From Novosphingobium profundi (GTDB lineage Bacteria > Pseudomonadota > Alphaproteobacteria > Sphingomonadales > Sphingomonadaceae), in NCBI RefSeq assembly GCF_020524485.1, contig NZ_JAIVLF010000003.1:434001-498000 (forward strand): a DNA stretch of 64,000 bases. Direction: 5' to 3'. A program made the position numbers and the translations under genes. Shown piece after piece: positions 56,378-64,000 of the stretch; the stretch's first letter is position 1; each line of letters opens with the position of its first letter. A model generated the notes under the pieces. That model was given only the letters and a program-made list of their open reading frames with translations. It was not told the origin of the DNA and searched no databases.

Positions 56378-58552
56378 ATGCTCCCCCCGCCAAATCAGGA
56401 CGAATACCCTGAGAATGATGGCTTCGAAGTCGATATTTCAGACCTCGTCAAGAAGCTCATCAGCATAGTCCGGCAGAATATTCTTCTCATTGCGGGGATC
56501 GTTCTTGGCGCCATAGTCGTGGGCGGCATCCTGACCTTGCTCATCACGCCCAAGTATCAGGCGAGTTCCCATATTCTGATCGAGAATCAGGCCGATCAGA
56601 TTATCGAGGGTGGCGATCTGCAGGAAGCGATCACCAGCAACGAGGTCGAGCGCTTTCTCCAGACCCAATTGGGGATCATCAAGAGCCGCGCCCTGACCGC
56701 TACGGTCATCGAAAGCGCTAAGCTCGACACCGATCCCAGCTTTTTCGAAGCCTTCGGCAGCGAGATGCCGGTCGAAGTCGAAGAGCCGGGGCAGAAGCTT
56801 GACGTCGTGCGCAAAAACGCCGCGATCGATTTGCTCTTGGAAAACTTGTACGTGGCGATCCCAACCGACAGCCGCATCGCCTCGGTCACGGTTACCAGCC
56901 GTAATCCTGAGCTTTCGGCCAAGCTTGCGAACGTCTACGCCGAACGCTTCATTGAGTACAATCTCAATCAGAAGTACGACAGCTCCAGCTACGCCCGAAA
57001 ATTCCTCGGCGACCAGCTCCAGGAAGCACGCAACAAGCTGACCCAGTCGGAAGAGGAACTCAACCGCTATGCCCGCTTTGCCGGCCTCATCCGGATCACC
57101 GATGACGAGAAGAACGGCGGCGGCCAGTCAACGGTTTCGGTGACAAACAGCCAACTGATGCAGGTGAACGCGGCGGCCGCGCAAGCCACAGCCGAGCGCA
57201 TCGCCGCCCAGGATCGCTGGAGGACCATAGCCAACCAGCCTCCGCTCACGCTCGGCGTCGTTAATTCCAACAACGCGATCATGCAGTTGCTTGCTCAGAA
57301 GGCCACGGCCGAAAGTGAACTGGCCGATGAGCGTTCGCGTCACCAGGATGGCTTCACGACGGTCAAGGCAAAGCGCGCCAAGATCGCGGAACTCGATCGC
57401 CGCATCGACAGCATCGCCAACTCGATCAAGCAATCCGCCAAGCTCAGCTACGAAGCCGCAGTCAAGCAGGAAGAAACGCTGGGCCAGCGGGTCGAGGAAC
57501 TTCGTGAGGAGGCTCTTAAGGAGCAGGACCGCGGCGTCCAGTATTCGGTCCTCAAGCGCATCGCAGACACCAACCGCACGCTCTATGAGAGTCTGCTGTC
57601 GCGCTACAACCAGTTGAACGCTTCGGCTGGCGCGTCGTCCAACAACATCACCATCGTCGACCGGGCAGTTGTCCCCCTCAAGCCGAGTTCCCCGAACCTT
57701 CTGCTCAACTTGTTCCTTGCCCTCGTGGCGGGTCTCGGTCTTGCCGCCGCGATCGTGACACTGCGTGAACTTCTCGATGACGCGATTCACTCACCGACGG
57801 ACGTCGAAAAGAAGCTTGGCCTGCCGCTTCTGGGTCTCATTCCCAAGAGCTCGCAGAATCAGATTGAGACCGAGTTGGCCAACAGCCGCTCGAGCCTGAG
57901 CGAGGCGTTCCGCTCGTTGGTCACGAACCTCGGCTACTCGACGGCCAATGGCTTGCCCGAAGTGCTGATGATTACGAGCTCCGGTGAGGGCGAAGGCAAG
58001 TCGACAACGGCTTCCAGCATTGCCATGGACATCGCTCGCCTTGGCAAGCGGACCCTTCTTGTCGACGCCGACATGCGCCGCCCCACGCTGCATCGCATCA
58101 TGGACGACAGGTCGCAATCAGGCCTGACCGACATCCTGACTGGCCAGAAGACACTCAGCGAAGTCGTCCACGGCTCGAAGAGCATCGACACCCTCGACTA
58201 CGTCAGCGCTCTGCCGATCCCCCCCAACCCCTCGATCATCCTGGCGGGGGACAACCTCACCCGCTTCATTCAGGAAGCGCGCAGCAAATACGATGTCGTG
58301 GTCCTCGACTGCCCCCCGCTCCTGGGCCTGTCGGACGTGCCCTTGGTCGTAAAGCACGTCGACGGCGTGCTCTTCGTGATCGATGCGTCGAGCTTCCATC
58401 GCGGAGCGGTCAAGTCCGCCATGCGCCGCCTTTCCATGTCCAACGCGAACATGCTCGGCGTCGTCCTCAACCGCTTCGCCCCGAAGTCCGGTTCGGATGA
58501 AGATGCGTACTATGGCTATAAGTACTACAACTATGGGCATGACCAGGGCTGA
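56378..58552 (+). CDS. Wzc/ExoP-type polysaccharide co-polymerase and tyrosine autokinase
   Basis: 724 residues from the ATG at 56378 (a TTG at 56366 is the longer option). Wzz domain with two membrane helices (about 35-60 and 440-460), long coiled coil between, then a BY-kinase with P-loop SSGEGEGKSTT (534-544), Walker A' LLVDADMRRP and Walker B VVLDCPPLL. The C-terminal tail DAYYGYKYYNYG has six tyrosines for autophosphorylation. It controls EPS chain length and export with the Wza-type protein. Confidence 0.95.
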   Translation: MLPPPNQDEYPENDGFEVDISDLVKKLISIVRQNILLIAGIVLGAIVVGGILTLLITPKYQASSHILIENQADQIIEGGDLQEAITSNEVERFLQTQLGIIKSRALTATVIESAKLDTDPSFFEAFGSEMPVEVEEPGQKLDVVRKNAAIDLLLENLYVAIPTDSRIASVTVTSRNPELSAKLANVYAERFIEYNLNQKYDSSSYARKFLGDQLQEARNKLTQSEEELNRYARFAGLIRITDDEKNGGGQSTVSVTNSQLMQVNAAAAQATAERIAAQDRWRTIANQPPLTLGVVNSNNAIMQLLAQKATAESELADERSRHQDGFTTVKAKRAKIAELDRRIDSIANSIKQSAKLSYEAAVKQEETLGQRVEELREEALKEQDRGVQYSVLKRIADTNRTLYESLLSRYNQLNASAGASSNNITIVDRAVVPLKPSSPNLLLNLFLALVAGLGLAAAIVTLRELLDDAIHSPTDVEKKLGLPLLGLIPKSSQNQIETELANSRSSLSEAFRSLVTNLGYSTANGLPEVLMITSSGEGEGKSTTASSIAMDIARLGKRTLLVDADMRRPTLHRIMDDRSQSGLTDILTGQKTLSEVVHGSKSIDTLDYVSALPIPPNPSIILAGDNLTRFIQEARSKYDVVVLDCPPLLGLSDVPLVVKHVDGVLFVIDASSFHRGAVKSAMRRLSMSNANMLGVVLNRFAPKSGSDEDAYYGYKYYNYGHDQG

Positions 58553-58555
58553 CCC

Positions 58556-59734
58556 ATGCGCCGGCGAGCCACTTCTAGGGTAATGCGTGTAGTCTGGGCC
58601 ATGGCAGCCATGGCTACGGCGGTGGCTGCAACGGGCTTGCAGCTGGACCGAGAGGCCCGCAAGAATCCAGCAGTCGCGCCCTGGGTGCCCTCGGCATTTC
58701 AAGCCTATGCCGCAGCCCCACTGGCCCGTGAAGCTTACGCACGTGGCGAATTCGAGGACGGCGCGGCCTACGCGCGCACCTATGTGCGCCGCCGCCCAAT
58801 TCCTGCCGAGGGGCTCTCGCTCCTGACCATGAACCTGCTTGGTGAAGACAAGGAGCGCGAGGCCCTCCCCGCGCTCCTCCTCGCCAGCCAGAGAGGATGG
58901 CGCGACACGTACACCCAGTTGCTGATTACCAGTTCAGCCGAGCAGGTTGGCGAAAGCGAAGTGGCGAGCCAGCGCCTGCTCGCGCTGTGGCGCCTACAAC
59001 ATCGCGAGGGACCGACGCAGGACCTTACCGCCAACCTACTTTCCATGCCCGGCGGCCCTCAAGCATTCGCCAACGGCTTGGACAAGGCCGACCTGTGGAT
59101 CACTCCCTTCCTGACATGGGCCATTACCCAAAACGTGCCCTCCACGAGTCTCGAGACAATTGCCGACGCGATCGCGGAGAAGAGCGTGCCGGTGGACTGT
59201 TCGTTGATTTCCGGCCCGCTCCGAACCATGGCGCGGCGCGGCGCCGGTGAGGCGGCCCAAACTGTTTGGAGTCGGTCTTGTCCCGACGACAACGCACGTG
59301 CCGAAGTCGGCGAATTCGCCTTCCGCAAGTCCTCTGCCCCACCAGGACCCAGCGACTGGGCCTTCCCTCGCCATGCAGGCCTTACCACCTCGCTCGTCAG
59401 TGGGCCTGCAGGGATTGGCCTCGACTACAGAAACACCGAGCACATGCGAGTTTCCGTGGCCCAGCGGATCACGGCCTTGAAGCCAGGCGAATACGTGCTG
59501 AGCCTCGACTATTTGTCGGGCGATGCGATGAATAAGCAACCGATCGTCCTCAAACTGACGTGCTACACGCAGGATGGACAGAACGGTCCTGCGGCACGCC
59601 TATGGATGAAGGACGAAGCCCAGGTCATCAGGATACCCGACGAGGGATGTAACGGGCAGGAATTTGCGCTATTGGTCGCGCATGGCAGCGGGACAATTGG
59701 CCAATTCAATCTGGAGCCAGCATCCGCAAACTGA
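58556..59734 (+). CDS. EPS-locus accessory protein, uncharacterised
   Basis: 392 residues, starting 3 bp after the kinase stop, so in the same operon. An N-terminal membrane helix (about 9-26) is followed by a helical, repeat-like part (about 50-230; ALAREAY-type and LALWRL-type helices) that looks TPR-like, and then a beta-rich C-terminal domain. No named family. Confidence 0.7.
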   Translation: MRRRATSRVMRVVWAMAAMATAVAATGLQLDREARKNPAVAPWVPSAFQAYAAAPLAREAYARGEFEDGAAYARTYVRRRPIPAEGLSLLTMNLLGEDKEREALPALLLASQRGWRDTYTQLLITSSAEQVGESEVASQRLLALWRLQHREGPTQDLTANLLSMPGGPQAFANGLDKADLWITPFLTWAITQNVPSTSLETIADAIAEKSVPVDCSLISGPLRTMARRGAGEAAQTVWSRSCPDDNARAEVGEFAFRKSSAPPGPSDWAFPRHAGLTTSLVSGPAGIGLDYRNTEHMRVSVAQRITALKPGEYVLSLDYLSGDAMNKQPIVLKLTCYTQDGQNGPAARLWMKDEAQVIRIPDEGCNGQEFALLVAHGSGTIGQFNLEPASAN

Positions 59735-59858
59735 TGGAAGCCGCAAGTTGCGGCAGAAGCAAATGACGCCTCGGCGCTTTGGCACCTGCCAGGCTCGTAC
59801 CCAGCTAGTGCAGCAGAGCCAGATCGTGCTTCATGGTTGAGACATTCAGCCCAGCCTA

Positions 59859-59903
59859 GAGTATTCTGCATCAAATGGCGTCATCTGATGGCTCAGAAGA
59901 CGT
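59859..59903. repeat. palindromic dispersed repeat, copy 2
   Basis: This copy is diverged but aligns to 29126-29169: TAGAGTATTCTG...TCATCTGATGGCTCAGAAGAC. The core CATCTGATGG is identical. It lies between the accessory gene and the lyase. Confidence 0.5.
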
Positions 59904-59986
59904 CGCAAACCCACGAGCAGGAGCCATTGCTCCGATGGAATCCGATCGCAACCCGCTCTTGCCCCGAACTTGCTGAAAGGATTGGC

Positions 59987-60793
59987 ATGCCCCGGTTCGC
60001 GCTTCCCACGATCTTTCGCGGAACCACTGCACTTTCCATCATCGGAATGGCTACGCTTGTCAGCCATGCGAGCCATGCAGAACCCGACGCCGCCCTATCG
60101 ACCCTGGAGCGAACACGCATTTTCGGCCTTCCCAGCGCGGTTCTGATCCCTCGCGGAGGCGATGAGAGCGGCCCTCCACTTCAATACGATGGAGGCGTCA
60201 TCACCCTGACCGCTGCGACTCATGATTATGTGTATTCAAATGATCGCACCAAGAACAAGGCAAGAGCCGAAGTCCAGGTGATGGCACCGATCCGACCAAC
60301 CGATCAGGTCAACGCTTCGCTGGATCTGCGGCTGCCTACCCTTGAGGCCAAGACATGGACAATCGTTCAGCAATGGCATGCGGGCGGACCGACCGCGAAG
60401 GCTCCGGGAGAACCCCCGATCTCGCTCCAGATACCGGCCAAAAATCCGGGCGAACTGCATGTCATCCTGAACCAGCAGACAGAACCCGGGAGCCCCGAGG
60501 TACGGTTTATCGACCTGGGTAAACTGCCCGTGACACCCGGAAGCTGGCATCACATTGACGAAGCGATCACCTGGGGTAAGGGTCAGCAAGGCTCCCTGAA
60601 AATCTGGGTCGATGGCGCCCTTTGCATCGACTACGTCGGCAGTCTGGGCTACGATCGCGACAACGGCATCACGTTCAAATTCGGCGTGTACCGAGCTGAA
60701 AGCGCGGCTGAGAAGAAAGGGATCTTGGACGCCTTCACAGCCGAATATCGCGACGTACGTCTGGCCGTACGGAAGCACTCTTCCCAAGATTGA
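59987..60793 (+). CDS. heparin-lyase-I-type polysaccharide lyase
   Basis: 268 residues from the ATG at 59987, with AAAGGA six bases upstream; the longer frame from 59837 is rejected. A signal peptide (ending ASHA) is followed by a jelly-roll with KARAEVQVMAP, TWTIVQQWHAGG and LKIWVDGALCIDYVG, the pattern of the heparin lyase I / PL_20-like family. It should cut uronic-acid-containing polysaccharide in the periplasm or outside. Confidence 0.87.
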   Translation: MPRFALPTIFRGTTALSIIGMATLVSHASHAEPDAALSTLERTRIFGLPSAVLIPRGGDESGPPLQYDGGVITLTAATHDYVYSNDRTKNKARAEVQVMAPIRPTDQVNASLDLRLPTLEAKTWTIVQQWHAGGPTAKAPGEPPISLQIPAKNPGELHVILNQQTEPGSPEVRFIDLGKLPVTPGSWHHIDEAITWGKGQQGSLKIWVDGALCIDYVGSLGYDRDNGITFKFGVYRAESAAEKKGILDAFTAEYRDVRLAVRKHSSQD

Positions 60794-61333
60794 CCCATCC
60801 CCGACATGCTAGGCGATAACGGACCGCGCGCGCCAACTCAGGGGAACGAGAACGTCCGGAACCTCCCCGTAGGAAGCGTGACACCGCGCCCTTTAGGCTC
60901 GCCAGGTGCGCCCTCACGCAGCTTGAATGCAAGAGTTTCGCCTTGAGGGACGACCCACCGGCTCCCTCGTAGCGGATCTATTGCCGCCAGCGAGCACGAC
61001 GCCGCCCCGCGTCTTCGCGGGGCACCTTTGCACAAAACACTTTCCTACAGGCTCAGGTCTGTCGTATCCTGCGCGCATTGTGAAGACGCCGGCATGCCCG
61101 TGCGCATCCTTCACCCAATGCAATCCCTTTACCAAGCGCCCTACCGCCTTTCGTCGCGCCCATGCACGCGCCGGAAATGCACTGTGGCCGCCTGTGCCAA
61201 TGGCGCCTGGCGTTCGTGCATCTGCACGCCATGGCCGAAAGCGCCCCTTCGTGGCGCGGGCTGTCTGTAAGCCCTTCGTCCCCCAGCACGCGCCAGGCAC
61301 GATTTCTCTCACCAAAGAGCGACTGGAGGCAAG
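60794..61333. other. 540 bp gap, no supported gene
   Basis: A hairpin GCCCCGCG/CGCGGGGC at 61004-61023 is the only clear structure. The open frame 60927-61337 has base use unlike genes here and no ribosome site, so it is rejected. The promoter of the phage-tail-like pair is expected near the right end. Confidence 0.5.
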
Positions 61334-61747
61334 ATGACACCCAGCATAAACTTGACGAGTTACCGTCACGCCGACTGGGGCGGCAGTGACGGGTCCGAGA
61401 TCGTCGCCTTTCTCGGCGAGGACCTTACACAGGCACACTTCGCATGGTCGTTTGCAGATCGCGCAGGAGGCAACGTCCTCCTCACGCTCGAGGCAACGAC
61501 GGAAGGGCTTCAGGGCCTCGTCGCCCGCTACGAGCCGGACTACGTCCACCCTGTCAGCGGCGCCGTCGTCGGAGCCACACTGCTCATCCCCCAGATTGAC
61601 CGCGAAACCCTGCTCGCTCTCGACACGCCAGGCGAGACAGGCGCCGACATCGTCCTCTTCCACACACTCTACCTGACCCGCGACAGCGGCCTCAAGCATG
61701 CCGAATTCGCCGGAAATTTCAGGATCATGCAGGGAGCTCCCAACTGA
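61334..61747 (+). CDS. phage-tail-like small protein upstream of tailspike-like gene
   Basis: 137 residues. The sequence has the form of the short proteins that precede tail-fibre genes in prophages: SINLTSYRHADWGGSDGSE, then FLGEDLTQAHFAWSFADRAGG. A small beta-rich protein, perhaps an adaptor. Its stop shares a base with the next start (TGATG), so the two are translationally coupled. Confidence 0.6.
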   Translation: MTPSINLTSYRHADWGGSDGSEIVAFLGEDLTQAHFAWSFADRAGGNVLLTLEATTEGLQGLVARYEPDYVHPVSGAVVGATLLIPQIDRETLLALDTPGETGADIVLFHTLYLTRDSGLKHAEFAGNFRIMQGAPN

Positions 61748-63456
61748 TGACCATCCATGTTGAACGCGGCCCGCGAAATATTGTCGTCACGCAAGGAAAC
61801 AACGCGCTGGAAGCTCGCCGGCAGGCCCTCGTCGCTGGCGCGCACGAACTCCGGACAAGGACCCTGGCCGACCAGGCTTCGACTGCTGCAGTCGCGGCCC
61901 TTGCTGCAGCGAACTACTTCGATACGCTCGAACGGGCGCTGGCCTCCACGCCCGAAGGCGCCAGTTTCACGACGACCGATCCTGCGGTAGCCTTGAACGA
62001 GGGCGAAGCGAATACCTCCGAAACCCTGCGTAGCTGTATCCGGACGAACGAAGCGCCCTACTATCGCTGGCTGGGCCCGGCTGCAGACCCGGCCAGCCGC
62101 GCCGACGTCGAACGCGCCGATGCCAAGGCCGCGTTTGCCGTCGGCAAGACTTCGATGACGATCCGGCCGGACGATCTGAACCTCGACTTCACGCTTCAAG
62201 ACGCCCTCGACAACGCCGACCTCGTAGTCCTTCATGACCCTCAAGGCAGCGGCTTCGCGCTTGATGTGGGACTTCAACTGCCCGTGTCCCGCCCGATCAC
62301 GCTGATGAGCCATCCGCGCGGCCGCGCCAGCATTCGTGCCACGGCGCAAATGGACGCGCTCATCACCCAAGCGGATACAAATCTCATCATTGGCACCGGG
62401 CTCCAGGGGCTTCACCTCGACTGCAACGACTTCGCCGCGCACGGCCTCGTCATCCAGCGCGGCAAGGCCTGGATCATCGATGACATCGACGTCACCGGCT
62501 TCCTTGATACCGGAATGATCCTGGGCAAGGACGGCGCTTCGGGTGCCTATTGCTACGAACACCAGATCAGCCGCCTCACCATCGATGGCGGAATTGCGAA
62601 GGCCCAGGCAGGCACGCATCCCAAGCGCGGAATAGGCTTCCTCGACGGAGCCACAGACAACAAGCTCTGGGCACCGGTGGTATCCTATGTCTCGGACTAC
62701 GGCATCGACAACAGCAGTGGCGGGAACAACTGCATCGCGTCCGCCCACGTTTATGGCCCCTGCGACTATTCGTTCGTGGCAGGTGGCGAATGCGAGTTCA
62801 TCGGCTGCTTTGCCGACACGCCAAGAATTGCCGGCTACCTGATCACAGGCGAACGAACGCAGATCATCGGAGGCAAGGTCTTCGCCAACATCGGCGCACT
62901 GGGGTACACCCCGGAAGCGGAAGCCTTCCGCTTCGACATGCCCCACCAGATCACCATCATCGGCGTACGCCTGCGCAACCTCGGCTACGACTTCAACGCA
63001 ATTGCCCCCTCGGACACCTCCACCGTCTTCGGGCTCGCTTACAGCGCGGTGACGACAGTCTCGTCCCGGCGCAACTGGGCGGGCCAGAGCATCCGTACGA
63101 GCGGGGCCTACGGAGCCGAGTTCCGCGCAGGATCGCCCGCTGGCCAGCGCGCCAGCATGATCCTCCATGACGAGAACGACAAGTCGCTCTGGCGCCTCGG
63201 CAAGGACAACTCCTCCGTGTCCGGGAACAACTCCGGAGCGGACTTCGATTTCGACAGCTACGACGACACCGGCGCTTTCCTGGCCACACCGCTCAGCATG
63301 ACCCGCACGGGAACAGTCCAGGTGATGGGCACCTATTCCGCGCCATTCCGCCTTGGCGCGCTGCGCATGTGGAACAACAGCGGCGTCATCTACGTGAAGC
63401 AGGGAAGCAATCCCACCTCCGCCGTCGACGGAACGGCATTGGGCCCGACGACCTGA
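61747..63456 (+). CDS. tailspike-like beta-helix protein
   Basis: 569 residues. The first 130 resemble phage tail-fibre N-termini, with helical ARRQALVAGAHELR and ANYFDTLERALASTPEGASF. Residues about 150-430 have the repeated strands of a right-handed beta-helix (for example GLHLDCNDFAAHGLVIQRG and CIASAHVYGPCDYSFVAGG). A C-terminal domain with MWNNSGVIYVKQGS resembles trimerisation or receptor-binding tails. No signal peptide is seen. Tailspikes often cut capsular polysaccharide; here that is inferred. Confidence 0.75.
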   Translation: MTIHVERGPRNIVVTQGNNALEARRQALVAGAHELRTRTLADQASTAAVAALAAANYFDTLERALASTPEGASFTTTDPAVALNEGEANTSETLRSCIRTNEAPYYRWLGPAADPASRADVERADAKAAFAVGKTSMTIRPDDLNLDFTLQDALDNADLVVLHDPQGSGFALDVGLQLPVSRPITLMSHPRGRASIRATAQMDALITQADTNLIIGTGLQGLHLDCNDFAAHGLVIQRGKAWIIDDIDVTGFLDTGMILGKDGASGAYCYEHQISRLTIDGGIAKAQAGTHPKRGIGFLDGATDNKLWAPVVSYVSDYGIDNSSGGNNCIASAHVYGPCDYSFVAGGECEFIGCFADTPRIAGYLITGERTQIIGGKVFANIGALGYTPEAEAFRFDMPHQITIIGVRLRNLGYDFNAIAPSDTSTVFGLAYSAVTTVSSRRNWAGQSIRTSGAYGAEFRAGSPAGQRASMILHDENDKSLWRLGKDNSSVSGNNSGADFDFDSYDDTGAFLATPLSMTRTGTVQVMGTYSAPFRLGALRMWNNSGVIYVKQGSNPTSAVDGTALGPTT

Positions 63457-63475
63457 CCGGGCGGCGGCCTGTCAG

Positions 63476-63515
63476 GCGAAGCCCCCCGTGCGAGCCCTCG
63501 CACGGGGGGCTTCGC
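63476..63515. terminator. bidirectional terminator
   Basis: A perfect 18 bp stem (GCGAAGCCCCCCGTGCGA and its complement) lies between the tailspike-like gene and the convergent glycosyltransferase. Confidence 0.75.
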
Positions 63516-63519
63516 GTGT

Positions 63520-64000
63520 TCAGCGTCCGCGCATGGCCACGTAGGCGTTCACCGCCCGGCGGTAGGTGCTGCGTGGCACGAAGCTCCGGGCGACCTGGCG
63601 CAGGCAGATGCCCATCGGCACCCCCGCCCGCAAACGCCCATCGACGATGTAGCCGAGCGCGCGCATCGGCTTCGCCCCGGCGAGGTAATAGGCCAGAACC
63701 GTCGCACGATATCCGCGAAACGCCTTGGGTGACAGGATCGGTTGCGCCTTCTCCAACCAGGCCGTCGGCGCTTCCCAGCCGCGATGGCGCGAGGTGCGGT
63801 TGTCTTCCGAGATGTCGATCCAGACCGTCAACGGCTCGGGAAGCATCCGGAAGCGCACGCCGCCCGCCTGCAGGCGCACGCAAAGGTCGAGGTCCTGCCC
63901 CTTGCGCAAGGTCGGATCGAAGGGAATGCGCCGCGCCGTCTCGGTCTTGAGAACCAGGGTCGAGGTCTGGATGAACTGGTTCGAGACGAAGAGATATTCC
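63520..64000 (-). CDS. family 2 glycosyltransferase, C-terminal part (5' end outside window)
   Basis: 160 residues are visible; the frame is open to the right edge. QTSTLVLKTETARR and FDPTLRKGQDLDLCVRL are the GT2 region around the base of the catalytic domain, with the metal/catalytic Asp expected in the QDLDLC segment. The rest is the C-terminal helical part. It would add a sugar to the EPS lipid-linked repeat. Confidence 0.85.
   Translation of the reverse strand, partial: EYLFVSNQFIQTSTLVLKTETARRIPFDPTLRKGQDLDLCVRLQAGGVRFRMLPEPLTVWIDISEDNRTSRHRGWEAPTAWLEKAQPILSPKAFRGYRATVLAYYLAGAKPMRALGYIVDGRLRAGVPMGICLRQVARSFVPRSTYRRAVNAYVAMRGR

Noticed and set aside
60927-61337. 136-residue open frame between the lyase and the phage-like pair
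   Set aside because: No ribosome site, no recognised domain, and composition unlike the neighbouring genes.

Overview
The window is chromosomal DNA from a high-GC alphaproteobacterium, most likely a sphingomonad (Novosphingobium or a close relative). The indications are an alphaproteobacterial sspB, the hisB-hisH-hisA-hisF / hisE-HIT order, a ybgC-tolQRAB-pal operon, a crtY-crtI-crtB carotenoid operon, many short sphingomonad-type secreted proteins, and a sphingomonad-style exopolysaccharide (EPS) locus. I see no rRNA, tRNA, CRISPR array, insertion sequence or replication origin. The genus is inferred from gene content and was not tested.

1-5.2 kb is central metabolism: the end of an MFS carrier, fumC, a SLC13-type dicarboxylate carrier, a HAD phosphatase and a C-terminal J-domain protein. 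5.2-10 kb is the complete Tol-Pal envelope operon on the minus strand. 10.1-14 kb is a histidine block on the minus strand (hisB, H, A, F, then E and a HIT protein), interrupted by a tiny gene for a PEP-CTERM protein. 14.2-19.6 kb holds housekeeping genes: sspB, gmk, dapD, an M19 dipeptidase and a DUF985 cupin. 19.6-25 kb is an accessory-looking stretch of small secreted or hypothetical proteins, a PhnA-domain protein and an OsmC protein, with long intergenic gaps. 25-27.8 kb carries thiC under a TPP riboswitch and a cold-shock gene.

28-34 kb has a divergent SRAP-like protein and the carotenoid operon crtY-crtI-(Tdi1-like)-(LOG)-crtB. 34-42.5 kb is mixed: GNAT, MipA/OmpV, a UDG-family protein, a Bcr-type efflux pump, dinB, a nucleotide-sugar epimerase, NUDIX, pgl, dps and a GDT1-like membrane protein. 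42.5-45.3 kb appears to encode a whole GDP-mannose pathway: ManA (F6P to M6P), a HAD phosphomannomutase-like protein (M6P to M1P) and ManC (M1P to GDP-mannose). 45.5-51.2 kb has a MscS-type channel and a trehalose cluster, otsB-GH15-otsA, behind a sequence that fits the general-stress (EcfG-type) promoter.

51.5-64 kb is an EPS locus: galE, a GumB/Wza-type export lipoprotein, a PDZ-M48 protease, a small secreted protein, a Wzy/O-antigen-ligase-type protein, a Wzc-like tyrosine autokinase, an accessory protein, a heparin-lyase-I-type polysaccharide lyase, a two-gene phage-tail-like cassette ending in a beta-helix tailspike-like protein, and the end of a family 2 glycosyltransferase. GDP-mannose, UDP-glucuronate/galacturonate and UDP-galactose made by the neighbouring genes are plausible precursors for the polymer. 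Export and chain-length control would come from the Wza and Wzc homologues, and trimming from the lyase and possibly the tailspike-like protein.
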